From: Chondrilla cf. caribensis
Lineage: Eukaryota; Porifera; Demospongiae; Chondrillida; Chondrillidae
DNA length: 64,000 nt
Direction of reading: 5' to 3'
NCBI GenBank assembly: GCA_964020155.1
Contig: OZ026547.1
Coordinates: 4,054,595 to 4,118,594 of the forward strand
The notes below the pieces were generated by a model. It ran no database searches. It was not told the DNA's origin and worked only from the letters and a program-made list of their open reading frames with translations. Position numbers and translations under genes: made by a program. The stretch's first letter is position 1; every line of letters starts with the position of its first letter. This document shows, piece after piece, positions 49,776 through 61,463 of this stretch.

Positions 49776-49935
49776 ATGATTCCACATGCATATGGTATGT
49801 GTGTGGGGGCTCTCATATCAATTCTGAATGTCTGCAGGTGGATATCAATAGAAAGCACTATACACATAGCTATACTTTGAGAATACTTAGAAATGCACAA
49901 TGAATATCATTATAAGTGGCCTGTTCTCCAAGTGA

Positions 49936-49971
49936 CTATAAACACTGCCTATTCTATTGTGGTGACCACAA
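49936..49971 (+). promoter_or_regulatory. Core promoter of collagen-like gene 2
   Basis: TATA-like CTATAAAC (49,936-49,943) and the perfect inverted repeat TTGTGGTGACCACAA (49,957-49,971). Only the central base differs from genes 1 and 3, although the flanks have diverged. ATG follows 42 bases later. Confidence 0.6.
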
Positions 49972-50012
49972 ACAGCACTGAGAAATTTAGAGCATTGACT
50001 AGAGATATAGTT

Positions 50013-52776
50013 ATGGCTCAAAGAATTCAGGTCTTTGTACAAGTGGCTCCTTTGTTCTATCTGGTGACTATCAGTATGGGGGGTGCCACTGATTGGCAAG
50101 AGGTATTTTCACAACTTGAAAATATAGTGAATGTGCAACAAGAAGAAATCAAGTCACTTCACCAGATGATAGAACAGTTAGAGAAGAGACTAGAAGCATT
50201 TGAAGTGAAAGGTGAGTTTGAAGAAATTCAAAATACAAATACAACTTGCAGTCCCTACTAGTCATGCCTGTTAGTCAGGACAACCCTCCATTGTATGTTG
50301 TCACTCTATGTTGGTGAGTAGCAAGAAAGTACACTATCAAATAGAGATTGGCATACGTATATTCATAAATAATATTAATGGAGAAACTCATTCCAAGCAT
50401 TTCCGAATTCACTATGAATGGAAAGTTGAATGTACAAGCATATACTGGTGTGGTTATTAAACAAGGAATTTGAATGAGATAAATCTCATGAGGCTGCCAA
50501 CCCCTGTACAGAATTTAATAGGTACCATTTTAAGGTTTTAAAGACAAATGAAGAATATTATGTTTTGCAAAGTCGCTGTAAACAATTCCACTACAATTTT
50601 ATAGCCACCCCCCACCTCTTTCAAGCAAGAAGTATTAAGCTAGGTGTGTACAAAGTGCAGATTCCTTGCAACATACATGTACGAGGTCTTGGAAATGACA
50701 AAATGCATAATATTATTATGACACAATTGCAAACGTCTGCAAAAATGGACACAGCACAGCTGTCCATTTAGATGTTCTCAACAACTAATTGATGAGCCCC
50801 TTCCCCCAATTATGACCAAAATCCAAAGAAATGTTCATAGGAAATTGAACATCTGAGATTTTTGCTGACATGAGGAATTGAAAAGTAAGTGCATTTAATA
50901 AGTGAGATCTTTCAACAGAATAGGTACCGATTTCAAATAACCAACCACTATGTTTATTATAGTTCCTTGATACATTGGTACCCCATTCCCTCAGGAAGTC
51001 AATTTGGTAAGGCCAATACAGTGGAACTTGTCTAATCCGGCATCCGATGGGGAATGAGAAATAGCACTGGATTAGCAGGTTGCTGGATTATAGAGGTTTT
51101 TGATATCGGCATTCTGAATCCACGAAATTATGATAAATGATTACGTACCATTTTCAAACATAAACAGCCATTATATATGCATACAATATTATGCATGTGA
51201 TAAAATACTTGTCCAATCATTTCCATACTATGGGATATATGACGAATCACGCATACGGAGCACTTGCGTCCAAATATTACGTCATTGTTGAACTCTAGCT
51301 TCTCTTTGTATAATCGTATGACATCACTGAAAAAATGCGGATTGACAGGGACAATAACAACAACGAAATATCGTTCTTTTAACTCCTTTTTGCTTGCCAA
51401 TAGAAGAGCGCTTTGAAGGGATTGCCAGTTTATGGAGGTTTTCTGGCCTTTTGGGACAGAAAAATCCATTCTGGATTGTGGGTTAGCAGAATTCCGGGTT
51501 AGGCAGGTACTTTTCTATGGCAAAGTAGTACTTGCCTGAAAATCTCAGCCAATTCGTACAAATGACGGTTTATGGAGGTACCGGATTAGGCAGGTTCCAC
51601 TGTATATACAATTGACGACAGTTAGCATCCAAAGAAATATTACCACCTATCTAATATACATGTCACTGACTTCTTTAATAATGCTGCCATTTCATATACA
51701 CTATGTTCATGTACCATTAGTGATGTACATATACATAGCTATCATTCCATGCATAGAAAACTCTCACATAACAAATCAATGTTAAACTCCATTTATCACA
51801 TTAATTTTAATAACAAGTTCAAATAAACCTCTTACTAATGATGTCTGAATTAGTACAACTATAATAAATGACATCGTACCAAAAATGAACTCACTTCTCC
51901 AAATACGGGGGAATCTGTCTCTGTTGTCTCAGGGATATGTGGAAAATCATATTCTATCTTGAATAAAATACTTTATAATCCATATAATATTATAATCATG
52001 TTTCTAATTGGAATTAATATGGACTTATTGTTGTTTAAACAGATAAACTCCAGGAAAGAACTAGACGACAAGATAATTGCAATTGCCTACCTGGACCAAA
52101 AGGGGCTAGAGGAACACCTGGACTGGAAGGGATAAATGGAACAAAGGGTGAAAAGGGAGACACAGGGCCACATGGGGAGAGAGGTGAAAAGGGAGAGCTA
52201 GGACTGCCAGGATCTCCAGGATCCCAAGGATTACAAGGACTTAATGGTACAAAAGGTGAACGAGGAGAAACAGGGAATGTTGGACAGAAAGGTGGACCAG
52301 GAGTGAAAGGAGACACAGGAGTGCCAGGACTTAATGGAACAAAAGGTGAACAAGGACTGAAAGGAGAAATAGGTCAAAAAGGAAACAAGGGGAAGCAAGG
52401 GAACATGGGAGAGCAAGGACTGCCAGGACAACAAGGACTTAATGGAACAAAGGGAGAAAAGGGTGAACTAGGAGGTCAAGGAGTTAATGGAACAAAAGGT
52501 GAACGGGGAGAAAAGGGACAATCAGGGAATATTGGTCAGAAAGGTGAACCAGGACTGAAAGGACATTCGAGAGGAAAAAGGGGAAAGCGAGGGGAAATGG
52601 TAGAACCAGTAATGCCAGGACCACACAGACTTAATGGAACAAAGGGAGAAAAGGGTGAACTAGGAACTAAAGGTGAACTAGGAGAAAAAGGAACCCGGGG
52701 AATGTTGGACAAAAAGCGAAGCGAGCAAGGTCCAAGAGGAGACCAACAATTTCCTTCCTATAGAACACAACATTGA
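50013..52776 (+). CDS. Secreted collagen-like protein, gene 2 (two exons)
   Basis: Exon 1 is 50,013-50,211 and exon 2 is 52,043-52,776; donor AAAG|GTGAGT, acceptor TTTAAACAG, phase 1; 310 residues. Signal peptide MAQRIQVFVQVAPLFYLVTI, coiled coil VQQEEIKSLHQMIEQLEKRL, knot RRQDNCNC, then Gly-X-Y repeats with NGTKGE units. There is a break at HSRGKRGKRGEMVEPVMPG and a C-terminal tail of a different type, RGMLDKKRSEQGPRGDQQF, ending in YRTQH before TGA. The tail lacks the terminal Cys of genes 1 and 3. The orphan exon at 22,793 has the same tail. The intron carries the Tigger-like element 51,019-51,602. Confidence 0.85.
51019..51602. mobile_element. Non-autonomous Tigger/pogo-like TIR element
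   Basis: 584-bp copy of the element at 21,768-22,351, flanked by TA. It differs by a few substitutions only. It lies in the gene 2 intron and was moved by the segmental duplication, not by separate insertion. Confidence 0.85.
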
Positions 52777-54574
52777 ATTATCCCTCAAAAATGGGCTTTT
52801 AGATTCGCTTGGGCATTTGAAACCATTCACAATACGATGTCATAAACTGGTTGTTATGTTCATCATACTAATGTACTTTATATTGTCTAAATTGCTATTA
52901 ATATAGTAAACTGCATGGTATACATTCATTTTAAACAAAGTACAGTAAAATATTCAACAAAGCTTCAGACTTTCACAGCTGTTTATCAAGCAGAATCAAT
53001 GATACTAAACCTGCATAAATTCTTTGAGCCATTTTGGCTGCAGCACATACGTAGGTGTAGATACATATTATTTAAGTGTACCTAAAAGTAATTTTCAAGG
53101 GTTGGCAACTACAGTCATTTTATGTACACTATGTTCATGTACCCATCAGTGATGTAGTTATAGCTATCATTTTCTGCATACAATACTCTCACATAAATTG
53201 CATTATCACTACTAACATTATTATTGTTACCTAATATATTATTTCCTTTTTGAGTATTGTATGTTTCAATAAAACCGTAGTATTATATGAACGAAAATAT
53301 AATATCTTGGCTCTCTTTGCTTGATGACAGCTGACCTGGCATTGGAAGTGTTAGAGCTGGAAATGGATGTTTCAAAATCTGTGTAGTGGATAGAGCCACA
53401 CGCTTACTCCATGGAACCTGTTCTTATGGTATTAGGTTTAGGAAACATGGTTGGCATGGCTGATTCCTTCCTAGCAGGTAAACCCATTTCTTCACTCAGC
53501 AATACTGAGGTCTCATAGCTGTCCTTAGTGAAGTACAAACTGCACAGAACTGAATTGTCAGTAGCTCCAGTCCAGTCTAATCGTGTTTTAGCTACTTATC
53601 TTGTCCATTCAGTTCATTTATCAACAACCTTGAGAAATCTATGCAGGATAAACTCACACTCAGCTCCCCTACTGTATCTAGGAGCAACACAACGTTTAGG
53701 CATTTTTAAAAAAGTACTATGTTTATCGGATTTAGCGTTAAATCATCATGAAATTGGTGGTATAAGTATATGTCACTCATGTATTCTAAGATGTCCAATT
53801 TTTCGGCAATTTTGTACGTGAAAACGTTGAATATTTCTTGTTTGGGATAAGAACAGCAATTTTTAACACCACCACAGGCGTTTACTTACTAAAAGAAGTC
53901 ATTTGAGGCCAACTTGTACTTTATGTTACTGGTCCTCCAACATATTTGTACAGTATGTATAGTTCGTAAATATTACTTGCACCTTGTTTACCCGACCAGT
54001 AGCAGTGTAAACATTAGTACTCAAATACTAAGTTACATTCATAATTATCACATCTGTATGTATATTGTGTCTACATGCGCAAGAGACTGCATCACCACTA
54101 GGTCCAAGAATAAATAAATGTCCTAAAGCTAGTAAAACCACTACGTACATGTGCTCAGATCCTGTAACATGGAACAGACAACATGTACAGATGATGATAT
54201 TGCCATATATATGACAGGGAATTAGGAGCTGTTGGAGATACTGGATCAACTAGGACCACAAGAAACTTCTGGTCATCCAGGAGCACTAGGAAATGTTGAG
54301 GCTATATGAGTGAGTGTTTTTTAATGATTAAATGAAGCCTTACAAATAGGAAATTTAATTAGGGGAAGACATACAGTAAATTCATTAGCAGTGCATTCAC
54401 GCTAACTCAATTATAGTGAACATAATAAAGTCATCCTAGTATAACTCATTCTTAAGGTAAGTCAGAAGGTCACTGGAAAATAGAAATTTTGCCGGTAAGG
54501 TGTGGCAATACATATTTTGTAATAAACACAAACTAATGTCATAAATATGTATTAGCACACATAGATCCCCAAGT

Positions 54575-54578
<4 letters not shown>
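52777..54578. other. Intergenic cassette DNA between genes 2 and 3
   Basis: Matches 23,524-25,345. It includes the exon-like segment at 53,320-53,480 and a Gly-X-Y relic near 54,220-54,300. No intact gene. Confidence 0.55.
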
Positions 54579-54625
<47 letters not shown>

Positions 54626-54640
54626 GACACACACACACAT
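54579..54640. repeat. (AC)n microsatellite
   Basis: AC tract upstream of gene 3, at the same place as 25,346-25,430. Confidence 0.95.
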
Positions 54641-54855
54641 CAAGACAACTCAACCCCCCATCACATGAATCAACTTGTTTACACCAAAGCAGAAATTCTA
54701 AGGATTCAACATCTATGTGGTGTGAGGTATGGGATTCTCATATCCATTCCCATTCTCTGTTGCTATCAATGGAAAGTACCACATACTAGCTATACATTGA
54801 GTATAGCTAGAAATACACAATGAATATCGTTAAAAGTGGGCCTGTTCTACCAGGC

Positions 54856-54892
54856 CATATAAAGACTGCTTGTTCTGTTGTGGTTACCACAA
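54856..54892 (+). promoter_or_regulatory. Core promoter of collagen-like gene 3
   Basis: TATA-like CATATAAAG (54,856-54,864) and the perfect inverted repeat TTGTGGTTACCACAA (54,878-54,892), as in gene 1. ATG follows 42 bases later. Confidence 0.6.
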
Positions 54893-54934
54893 ACTAGCAC
54901 TGACAAATTTACAGTATTAACAGGAGCTACAGTT

Positions 54935-57900
54935 ATGGCTCGAAGGATTCAGGTCTTTGTACAAGTGGTTCTTTTGTGCTGTCTGATGACTACCAGTATG
55001 GGGAGTGTCACTGATTGGCAAAAGGCATTTTTGCTACTTGAACACAAAGTGAATATGCAACAAGAAGAAATCAAGTCACTTCACCATATTATAGAACAGT
55101 TGGAGAAGAGACTCGAACTACTTGAAGTGAAAGGTAAGTTTGAAGAAACAAGAAATACAAATACAACTTGCAGTCCCTATTCTTCATACCTGTTAGTCAG
55201 GACAGTCCTCCTGTTGACTACATATAGAGTTAATGGGTTTACGTCATTTCACTTTATGTGAGTGGGAAGAAGGTACACTATGAAATAGAGTTTAGCATAT
55301 TCAAAAATAGTATTAGAGAAACACATCCCAAACATTACTGAATTCACTAGGAACTGAAAGTTGGATATACAGGCATGAATTTCTTGGTGTGGTTCAACAC
55401 AATTTGTACCTTATGAAACTGGAAGTGGCTATTAGAAGTGCTCTCTGGGGGGTACCTTAAGAATTGTTACCTGATCCTGCCTCAACATGATGAACACTCT
55501 CAGGCTTCGCTGATACAGTACAAGTAGGTTTTGAACATTTTTGAACAAATGAAGAAACACAAAATACGAATACTACCTGCAGTCCCTACTAGGCATGCCT
55601 GTTAGTCAGGAGTATCCTCCTGTTGACTACACATAGAGTTAATGGGTTTACATCATTGCATGTTGTCACTTTATGTGAGTGGAAGAAGGTACACTGTGAA
55701 ATAGATCGAGTATAGCATATTCAAAAATAGTATTAATGGAGAAACACATCCCAAGCATTTATGAATTCACTATGAACTGAAAGTTGGATATACAGGCATG
55801 AATTTCTTGGTGTGGTTCGCAGGTATAACATGTGAGATTCGAGGGCATCGACTAGAATTTGGTGGCTAAGGTGTTATGTAAACAATTAAGTCAAAGATAG
55901 TGTGGGTGAGTCACACGCAGTCCGCATGACAATCAGTGACATTGGAAACACACAAAATCAATTTTACGAATACACAGCAGCAACCGTACATTTTTCTCCC
56001 TTTATAGATTGAATATTATTAAAATGTTTCTTTGAGAATGAGAGACACCATTGCATGAATTTTATATTTATGCTTACGTAATCCGAGACTTGTGACAGTA
56101 ACGTGATCTGGAGGAGCATTCTGGGTTTTGAGCATAGTTGAACTTCTCGGAGGATGCGGAATTTTTAACTGCAGCCCAAAGCTATGTATGCGCTGACATT
56201 AGGTAGAAGAAGGGTAAAGCTAACTTTTCACCGTATCGCTTGTTGATATTCGCTTCCGTTGTCAACATGTGACGGATTATGTTTTCACCTCTTGCCACGA
56301 ACCGTCAAAAACTGTCATATCTCAGGAATGGGGGGACAAATCAACAAGTGACGAGGTGAAAAGTTAGGTGTCATTATTGCGTATGTTTCGAGCTAGAAAG
56401 TTAAACTCGTGCCTTCAACCAAAAATTTCGCACTTTGATTAAAGCCTTTTTCATAGGTATGACGGCATGCCGAATATCTCCATCAAATGAGCAAAGTACA
56501 AAGTATCTAAGAAACTGAAACATAGTTAACACATATTAGAAACGTGCAAACTATTCTTTCCTGCAATAGACCGGTCTCGGAGGGATGAAGAGGCAGAAAA
56601 AATAAGAGCAATTTTCCGGTGGCCATTTTGTTTACGGTACCGATCTCACATGTTATACCTGCGTTAAACACAACTTGTACCTTATGAAACTGGAAGTGGC
56701 TATCAGAAGTGCTCTCTGGGAGGTACCTTAAGAATTGTTACATGATCAAGATAATTCTTTTTTTCCTACTACTGATTTTATCTCCAACTGGGTTGTATTA
56801 CAAGTTTCATTTATTCTGTTCTTCAAATGCTAAATAATACTAAAATGAAGACGAATGGGCAATTCACAACGAGTTCATGGAACATTTGAACAATAAAATG
56901 AATACCATTCCATGAGACGTTGTCGTGTTCACTGTCCAACCTTTGTGTGCTACAGTCTAGAAAACTAGCATAATGTGCTGTCATCTACTGCGCCTGTACG
57001 TACGTATTATTGGGCAAATCTTCCTAATCAGATAGTGTTTTCCGAACATCATCCGAAGCACTGTTGCAGGCTCTCTTTCTTCAAGTAAATTTTGTTGTTT
57101 TCTCTTTGCAGGACATTCTTAGGCTTTGCTCATGATACAGTACAATTTGGTTTGAACGGTTATCCAGCCACTCTTACCACATAGAGATTTATATGTATAA
57201 CAACATTCCACCGAACCTTATTGAATAGATATGGCGTGTTTTGCATTATCTTTGTGTAGTCTTTTTTGGATAAGTATTGGTATGCACATTCACGAACAAT
57301 CTAAAAATTGATTTAGAATTGAACCAACAAAGTTAGTGTTTCTCGATCCATAAGAACTCTTGCAGCAGTTACTGGAATTTCCATTCCGACTGTAAAGTTT
57401 ATGCAGCAAATTTATATTTATCAGTGTACTCCCAAATTTTGCACAGCAAGATAGCAACTTCTATACATGTATGGAAAGATCTTGTCTTGGCCTGTAGATT
57501 GATGTAACATTTAGGCCCATTACTATACAAGACAAGAGGATTTATGTGATTAAAAGCCCCTACAAAACTAGGGCACATATATGATGCAGGGTACATTGAT
57601 GTCCCTTCTGGCTCAGGGTGCATACTGTGTAAGGTACTAGACGTGTTTAAGTAGGAATTAGAAGGAGATAAATCCCGTGGGGATGCTATCTCCTCTCCAG
57701 AATAAATTGAATACCATTTTTAGGTTTAAAGACCTTTCGTGAAAATATTATGTTTGGTAAACTCTCTGTACACAAATTCCACTCTAATATTTGTCAATAT
57801 TTCCACGTCACCCTCCTCTTTCATGCAAGAATTATTAAGCTAGGTATTATGTGCAGATCCCTTGCTACATATATGTATGTAATCTTGGAAATGACAATAA

Positions 57901-59166
57901 TTATATTATTATGACATAATTGTAAATATCTGTGAAAATGGACACAGCATGGCTGCCCAATTAGATGCCCCCAACAGTGAAGCACCCTCATAATTGACAA
58001 ACAAGCACTTCAATTCTATCTAGCAGTTTTACCATCATTCATCATTCTCTAGTAACACTACTTTCAAAGCTATTTAGCAAGCACAATCAATCATACTAAA
58101 CCTGCATATAACCGTTAAGCCATTTTGGCTGCAGCAAATACGTGTAGATACATATTATTTAAGTTTCCCTGATGGTAACTTTCAAGGGTTGGCAACCACA
58201 GTCATTTTATGTACACTGTGTTCATGTACCCATCAGTGATGTAGATATAGCTATCATTTTATGCATACAATGCTCTCATGTATCAAATCAATGTCAAAAT
58301 ACATCTATAACATTAGTTTTGATGACAAACTCAGATGAACTTCTTCCCAGCAATGTCTGAATTAGTACAACTATAATAAATGACATCTTATATTAAAAAT
58401 GAACCCACTTCTCCACACAGTAGAATTTGCCTCTGTTGTCTCAGTGATATGTGAAGACTAATATTCTATATATTTCGAATGAACTATGTCGTAATCAATA
58501 TAATAATAATAATTACAATCATGCTGCTAATTATAATTGAAATTATATTAACTTGCTCTTGTTTAAACAGATAAACTCCTGGAAAGAATTAGACGACAAG
58601 ATAGTTGCAGTTGTCCACCTGGGTCAAAAGGGGCTAGAGGAACACCAGGACTGAATGGGATAAATGGAACAAAGGGTGAAAAGGGAGACCCAGGGCCACA
58701 TGGGGAGAGGGGTGAAAAAGGGGAGCTAGGACTGCCAGGATCACCAGGACCCCAAGGAATTAATGGCACAAAGGGAGAAAAAGGAGAAATAGGACAACCA
58801 GGGAATGTTGGACAAAAAGGTGAACCAGGAATGAAAGGAGACACAGGAGTGCCAGGACTTAATGGAACAAAAGGTGAACAAGGACTGAAAGGAGAATTAG
58901 GTCCAAGAGGAAACAAGGGAAAGCAAGGGGAAATGGGAGAGATAGGAATGCCAGGAACACAAGGACTTACTGGAACAAAGGGAGAAAAGGGTGAACTAGG
59001 AAATCAAGGAGTTAATGGAACAAAAGGTGAACGAGGAGAAAAAGGACAGAAAGGTGAGCCAGGAAAACAGGAACCCCAAGGACCAAAGGGAATAATGTGT
59101 AAACAAGATCAAGCAGTCACTGGAACAGATTCTGTACCAGGAATAACAAGCAATATCGGATGTTAA
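54935..59166 (+). CDS. Secreted collagen-like protein, gene 3 (two exons)
   Basis: Exon 1 is 54,935-55,133 and exon 2 is 58,571-59,166; donor AAAG|GTAAGT, acceptor TTTAAACAG, phase 1; 264 residues. Signal peptide MARRIQVFVQVVLLCCLMTT, coiled coil MQQEEIKSLHHIIEQLEKRL, knot RRQDSCSCPPG. Fifty uninterrupted Gly-X-Y triplets follow, with four N-G-T sequons, then a short Cys-bearing linker and the tail TDSVPGITSNIGC before TAA. This is the simplest form of the family and shows one terminal module where gene 1 has two. AATAAA follows at 59,232-59,237. The intron carries an M1 element. Confidence 0.86.
55165..55815. repeat. Tandem duplication of about 414 bp in gene 3 intron
   Basis: The text from ACTTGCAGTCCCTA to TTCTTGGTGTGGTT occurs twice (from about 55,165 and 55,579). 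In the left copy it runs on into CAACACAATTTGTACC with no insertion. In the right copy it runs into the M1 element. Confidence 0.85.
55818..56663. mobile_element. TIR element in intron of gene 3 (family M1)
   Basis: 846 bp, nearly identical to 26,190-27,065 except for a loss of about 30 bp near 56,040. Ends CGCAGGTATAACATGTGAGA and reverse complement. Confidence 0.86.
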
Positions 59167-59231
59167 AAAAAACGAAGAACTTAATTCTCTACTAAGAGTA
59201 CGCGTTAAATATTGCAATCAGTCGAAGAATT

Positions 59232-59237
59232 AATAAA
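59232..59237 (+). terminator. Possible poly(A) signal of gene 3
   Basis: AATAAA about 65 bases after the stop codon, at the same distance as in gene 1. Confidence 0.5.
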
Positions 59238-59912
59238 TTACATACATGTTAATCATTACAATTACATATTTTAGATACTTCAGTAGTATTAATGTGGGCA
59301 CAGTGTAATAATATAGTTAAGTTGAACTAAATGAGATAATCTGTTCCAGTATTTGATTTTGGAACTAATTAAGCTAGTGTGTATGCAAGCATTTAAATGA
59401 TGCAGGATGCATATGTAAACTTTCTGTACCAATAGGTCTTCCTACAAAGTTAGCATGTTATCATTCAGAAACATAGAATTAGTGCACACAAACACACAAT
59501 GTGATGTGGTTCTATTTGAATGTACATCATGTATATGTACCTATATAATATTACATTGTATTTGCATACTGAAGACCTCCTACTTCAAAAGCACCACCAA
59601 CAGTGCAAATCCAATACACTGGGGTATAGATATCCCAAAGCATTCCCTTTCAGAATAACAAATTTCATGTATATAGCTTTTGTTGTTGATTTTCGAGATA
59701 AAGATGAGCATATCCTTATCATACGGAATCTACGTACTGTACTGAAGGTAATGACCCCAAATCTCGCGTGTGGTCGACGAGCGTGCACCTGACCTTTCAG
59801 AGGGCCTCGGGAGGCCTCAAGAGTGATTATCACCTCACGGGTGATTATTCTTCAATTTCGCACGTCGATTTCAAGCATATTTGTGATTGATCGTGAGTAT
59901 TCTAGCTGCAAG

Positions 59913-61463
59913 ATGGGTAAGAATGAAGTCTTAATCGGATGGATCGATAAGAAGAAAGGAGATGCGGATTCTATATAATAGGGTGAACGTTAAGCACCTC
60001 CTCGTGAAAGACCCGAACGACATCACAGTCGGTGTGATTGTAGCAATGAAGCACGGGAGAAAAGAATATATAGGGAAAGTGATGAATCTATTGGAATGGA
60101 AGCCAAAGGCTACGAAAAGGAAGTTTCGGAAAAAGGTTCGTACGCACGCACGATAAATAGCATAGTAATATCATTGATAATACAAACAGTACGATTGTAT
60201 ATTATTATCTATTATGTGCGTATAATGACGTAATAATAACGTATAATATTATATGAAGTAGTCAACGTATGATCTATACTCTAATAATATAGCCAACAGT
60301 ACGTATTTGCAATTCGAACTATCGTTATGATCAAGGTGAATATCAATGTATTGCACATTAATTCAGAAGATTCCAGCAAGTGAGAAGAGAAATGCGTCAA
60401 GAATAAAGCCATGGTTAGCCTCTGGATCTCCCTGCATATCCGATGATGAAGAGACTGCTGATGAAGTAAAGGGAAACGTACCTGTGAGAGATCAAGTGGA
60501 AACCAGCATGGATGCTTCATGTATTCGAGAATGTGAGGATGAACAAGCCAGCAGGAAGAAAGAAAGTGAGGATGAACATAATAAAAGCAACCAGGACATT
60601 GAGGATGAGCATAGCGAGAAGAACCAGGACAGTGATGATGAACAAGCCAACAAAGACAATCATTCATCTACAAACTATTCCCAGCCACCATATTCACCCA
60701 CCCACTATTCCCGACCACCATACACACCTATTTGCTATTCCCAATCACCATACACACCCATTTGCTATTCCCAATCACCATACACACCCACTGGCTTTTC
60801 TCGACCTCCACACTCACCCACACGTTATTCCCGACCTCCATAATCACCCACTCACTATTCCCGACCTCCATATTCACCCACTCACTATTCCCGACCACCA
60901 TATTCACCCACTCCCTATTCCCGACCTCCACACTCACCATATCACCATTCATATGCTCACTACGCACACCACGATTTGTCTCCATACCCTTACAGATCTC
61001 ATCACAGGTTTCAGTATCATCACTCTTTGTATCACATACCTTCTGGTAGGTCTCCTTATTCACATTATCATCACAGGTCACCCACACATCATGAACATTA
61101 TGGACCATACAATGCACCCACAAGCATTGACAATACTGAAGATAAGATAGATCTTTCCAACATCATCGAAGGGAGTGGAGAACCAGATAGTCCAGTAAGA
61201 ATTTTACCAGCAGTTAAGGATGAGTGCTACAAAAAAGCATCATCTCAAGTAAATTGTGCTGTGCTATTGACACGCAAATGTATTACCAAGGCTGAAATGC
61301 GTCAGTCTAACTGCACTGGAGATTGTGGAAAGAAAACACTGTCACCAAGACGAATGTTGGCAGTAAAAATTGTGTCTATTCTGTTTATCCTATCAAACCA
61401 GGTGAGACTGATGAGAGCACATGGAAGCGCTACAAAGTTGCCATAAATGAAAGCTGCCGGTGA
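59913..61463 (+). pseudogene. BEN-domain gene with Tyr/Pro repeat, three frame breaks
   Basis: Exon 1 (59,913-60,135) begins MGKNEVLIGWIDKKKGDADS and, after a one-base shift at about 59,976, continues VKHLLVKDPNDITVGVIVAM to a basic end. Intron 60,136-60,366 (AAG|GTTCGT...TTAATTCAG) is in phase 0. Exon 2 has an acidic linker (60,430-60,650), ten-residue repeats around YSRPPYSPTH (60,680-60,930), a His/Tyr-rich stretch, and then a BEN domain: LTRKCITKAEMRQSNCTGDC, KKTLSPRRMLAVK. After a shift near 61,370 comes STWKRYKVAINESCR, ending at TGA 61,461-61,463. TAA at 60,841-60,843 interrupts one repeat. BEN proteins act in chromatin and transcription. Either it is a young pseudogene or the sequence contains errors. 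Confidence 0.7.

Larger units (their letters stand above)
50392..59743. repeat. Segmental duplication, copy 2
   Basis: Direct repeat of 21,141-30,913. It begins inside the intron of gene 2, so exon 1 of gene 2 lies outside it, and ends after gene 3 where the sequence changes at ACGGAATCTACGTA. It is shorter than copy 1 chiefly because the M2 element is absent. Confidence 0.9.

Noticed and set aside
60512..61150. 212-codon frame overlapping the BEN gene, and its antisense partner
   Set aside because: Translates the Tyr/Pro repeat in another frame (His/Pro/Ile-rich). The BEN frame has spliced, phase-matched exons and a domain.
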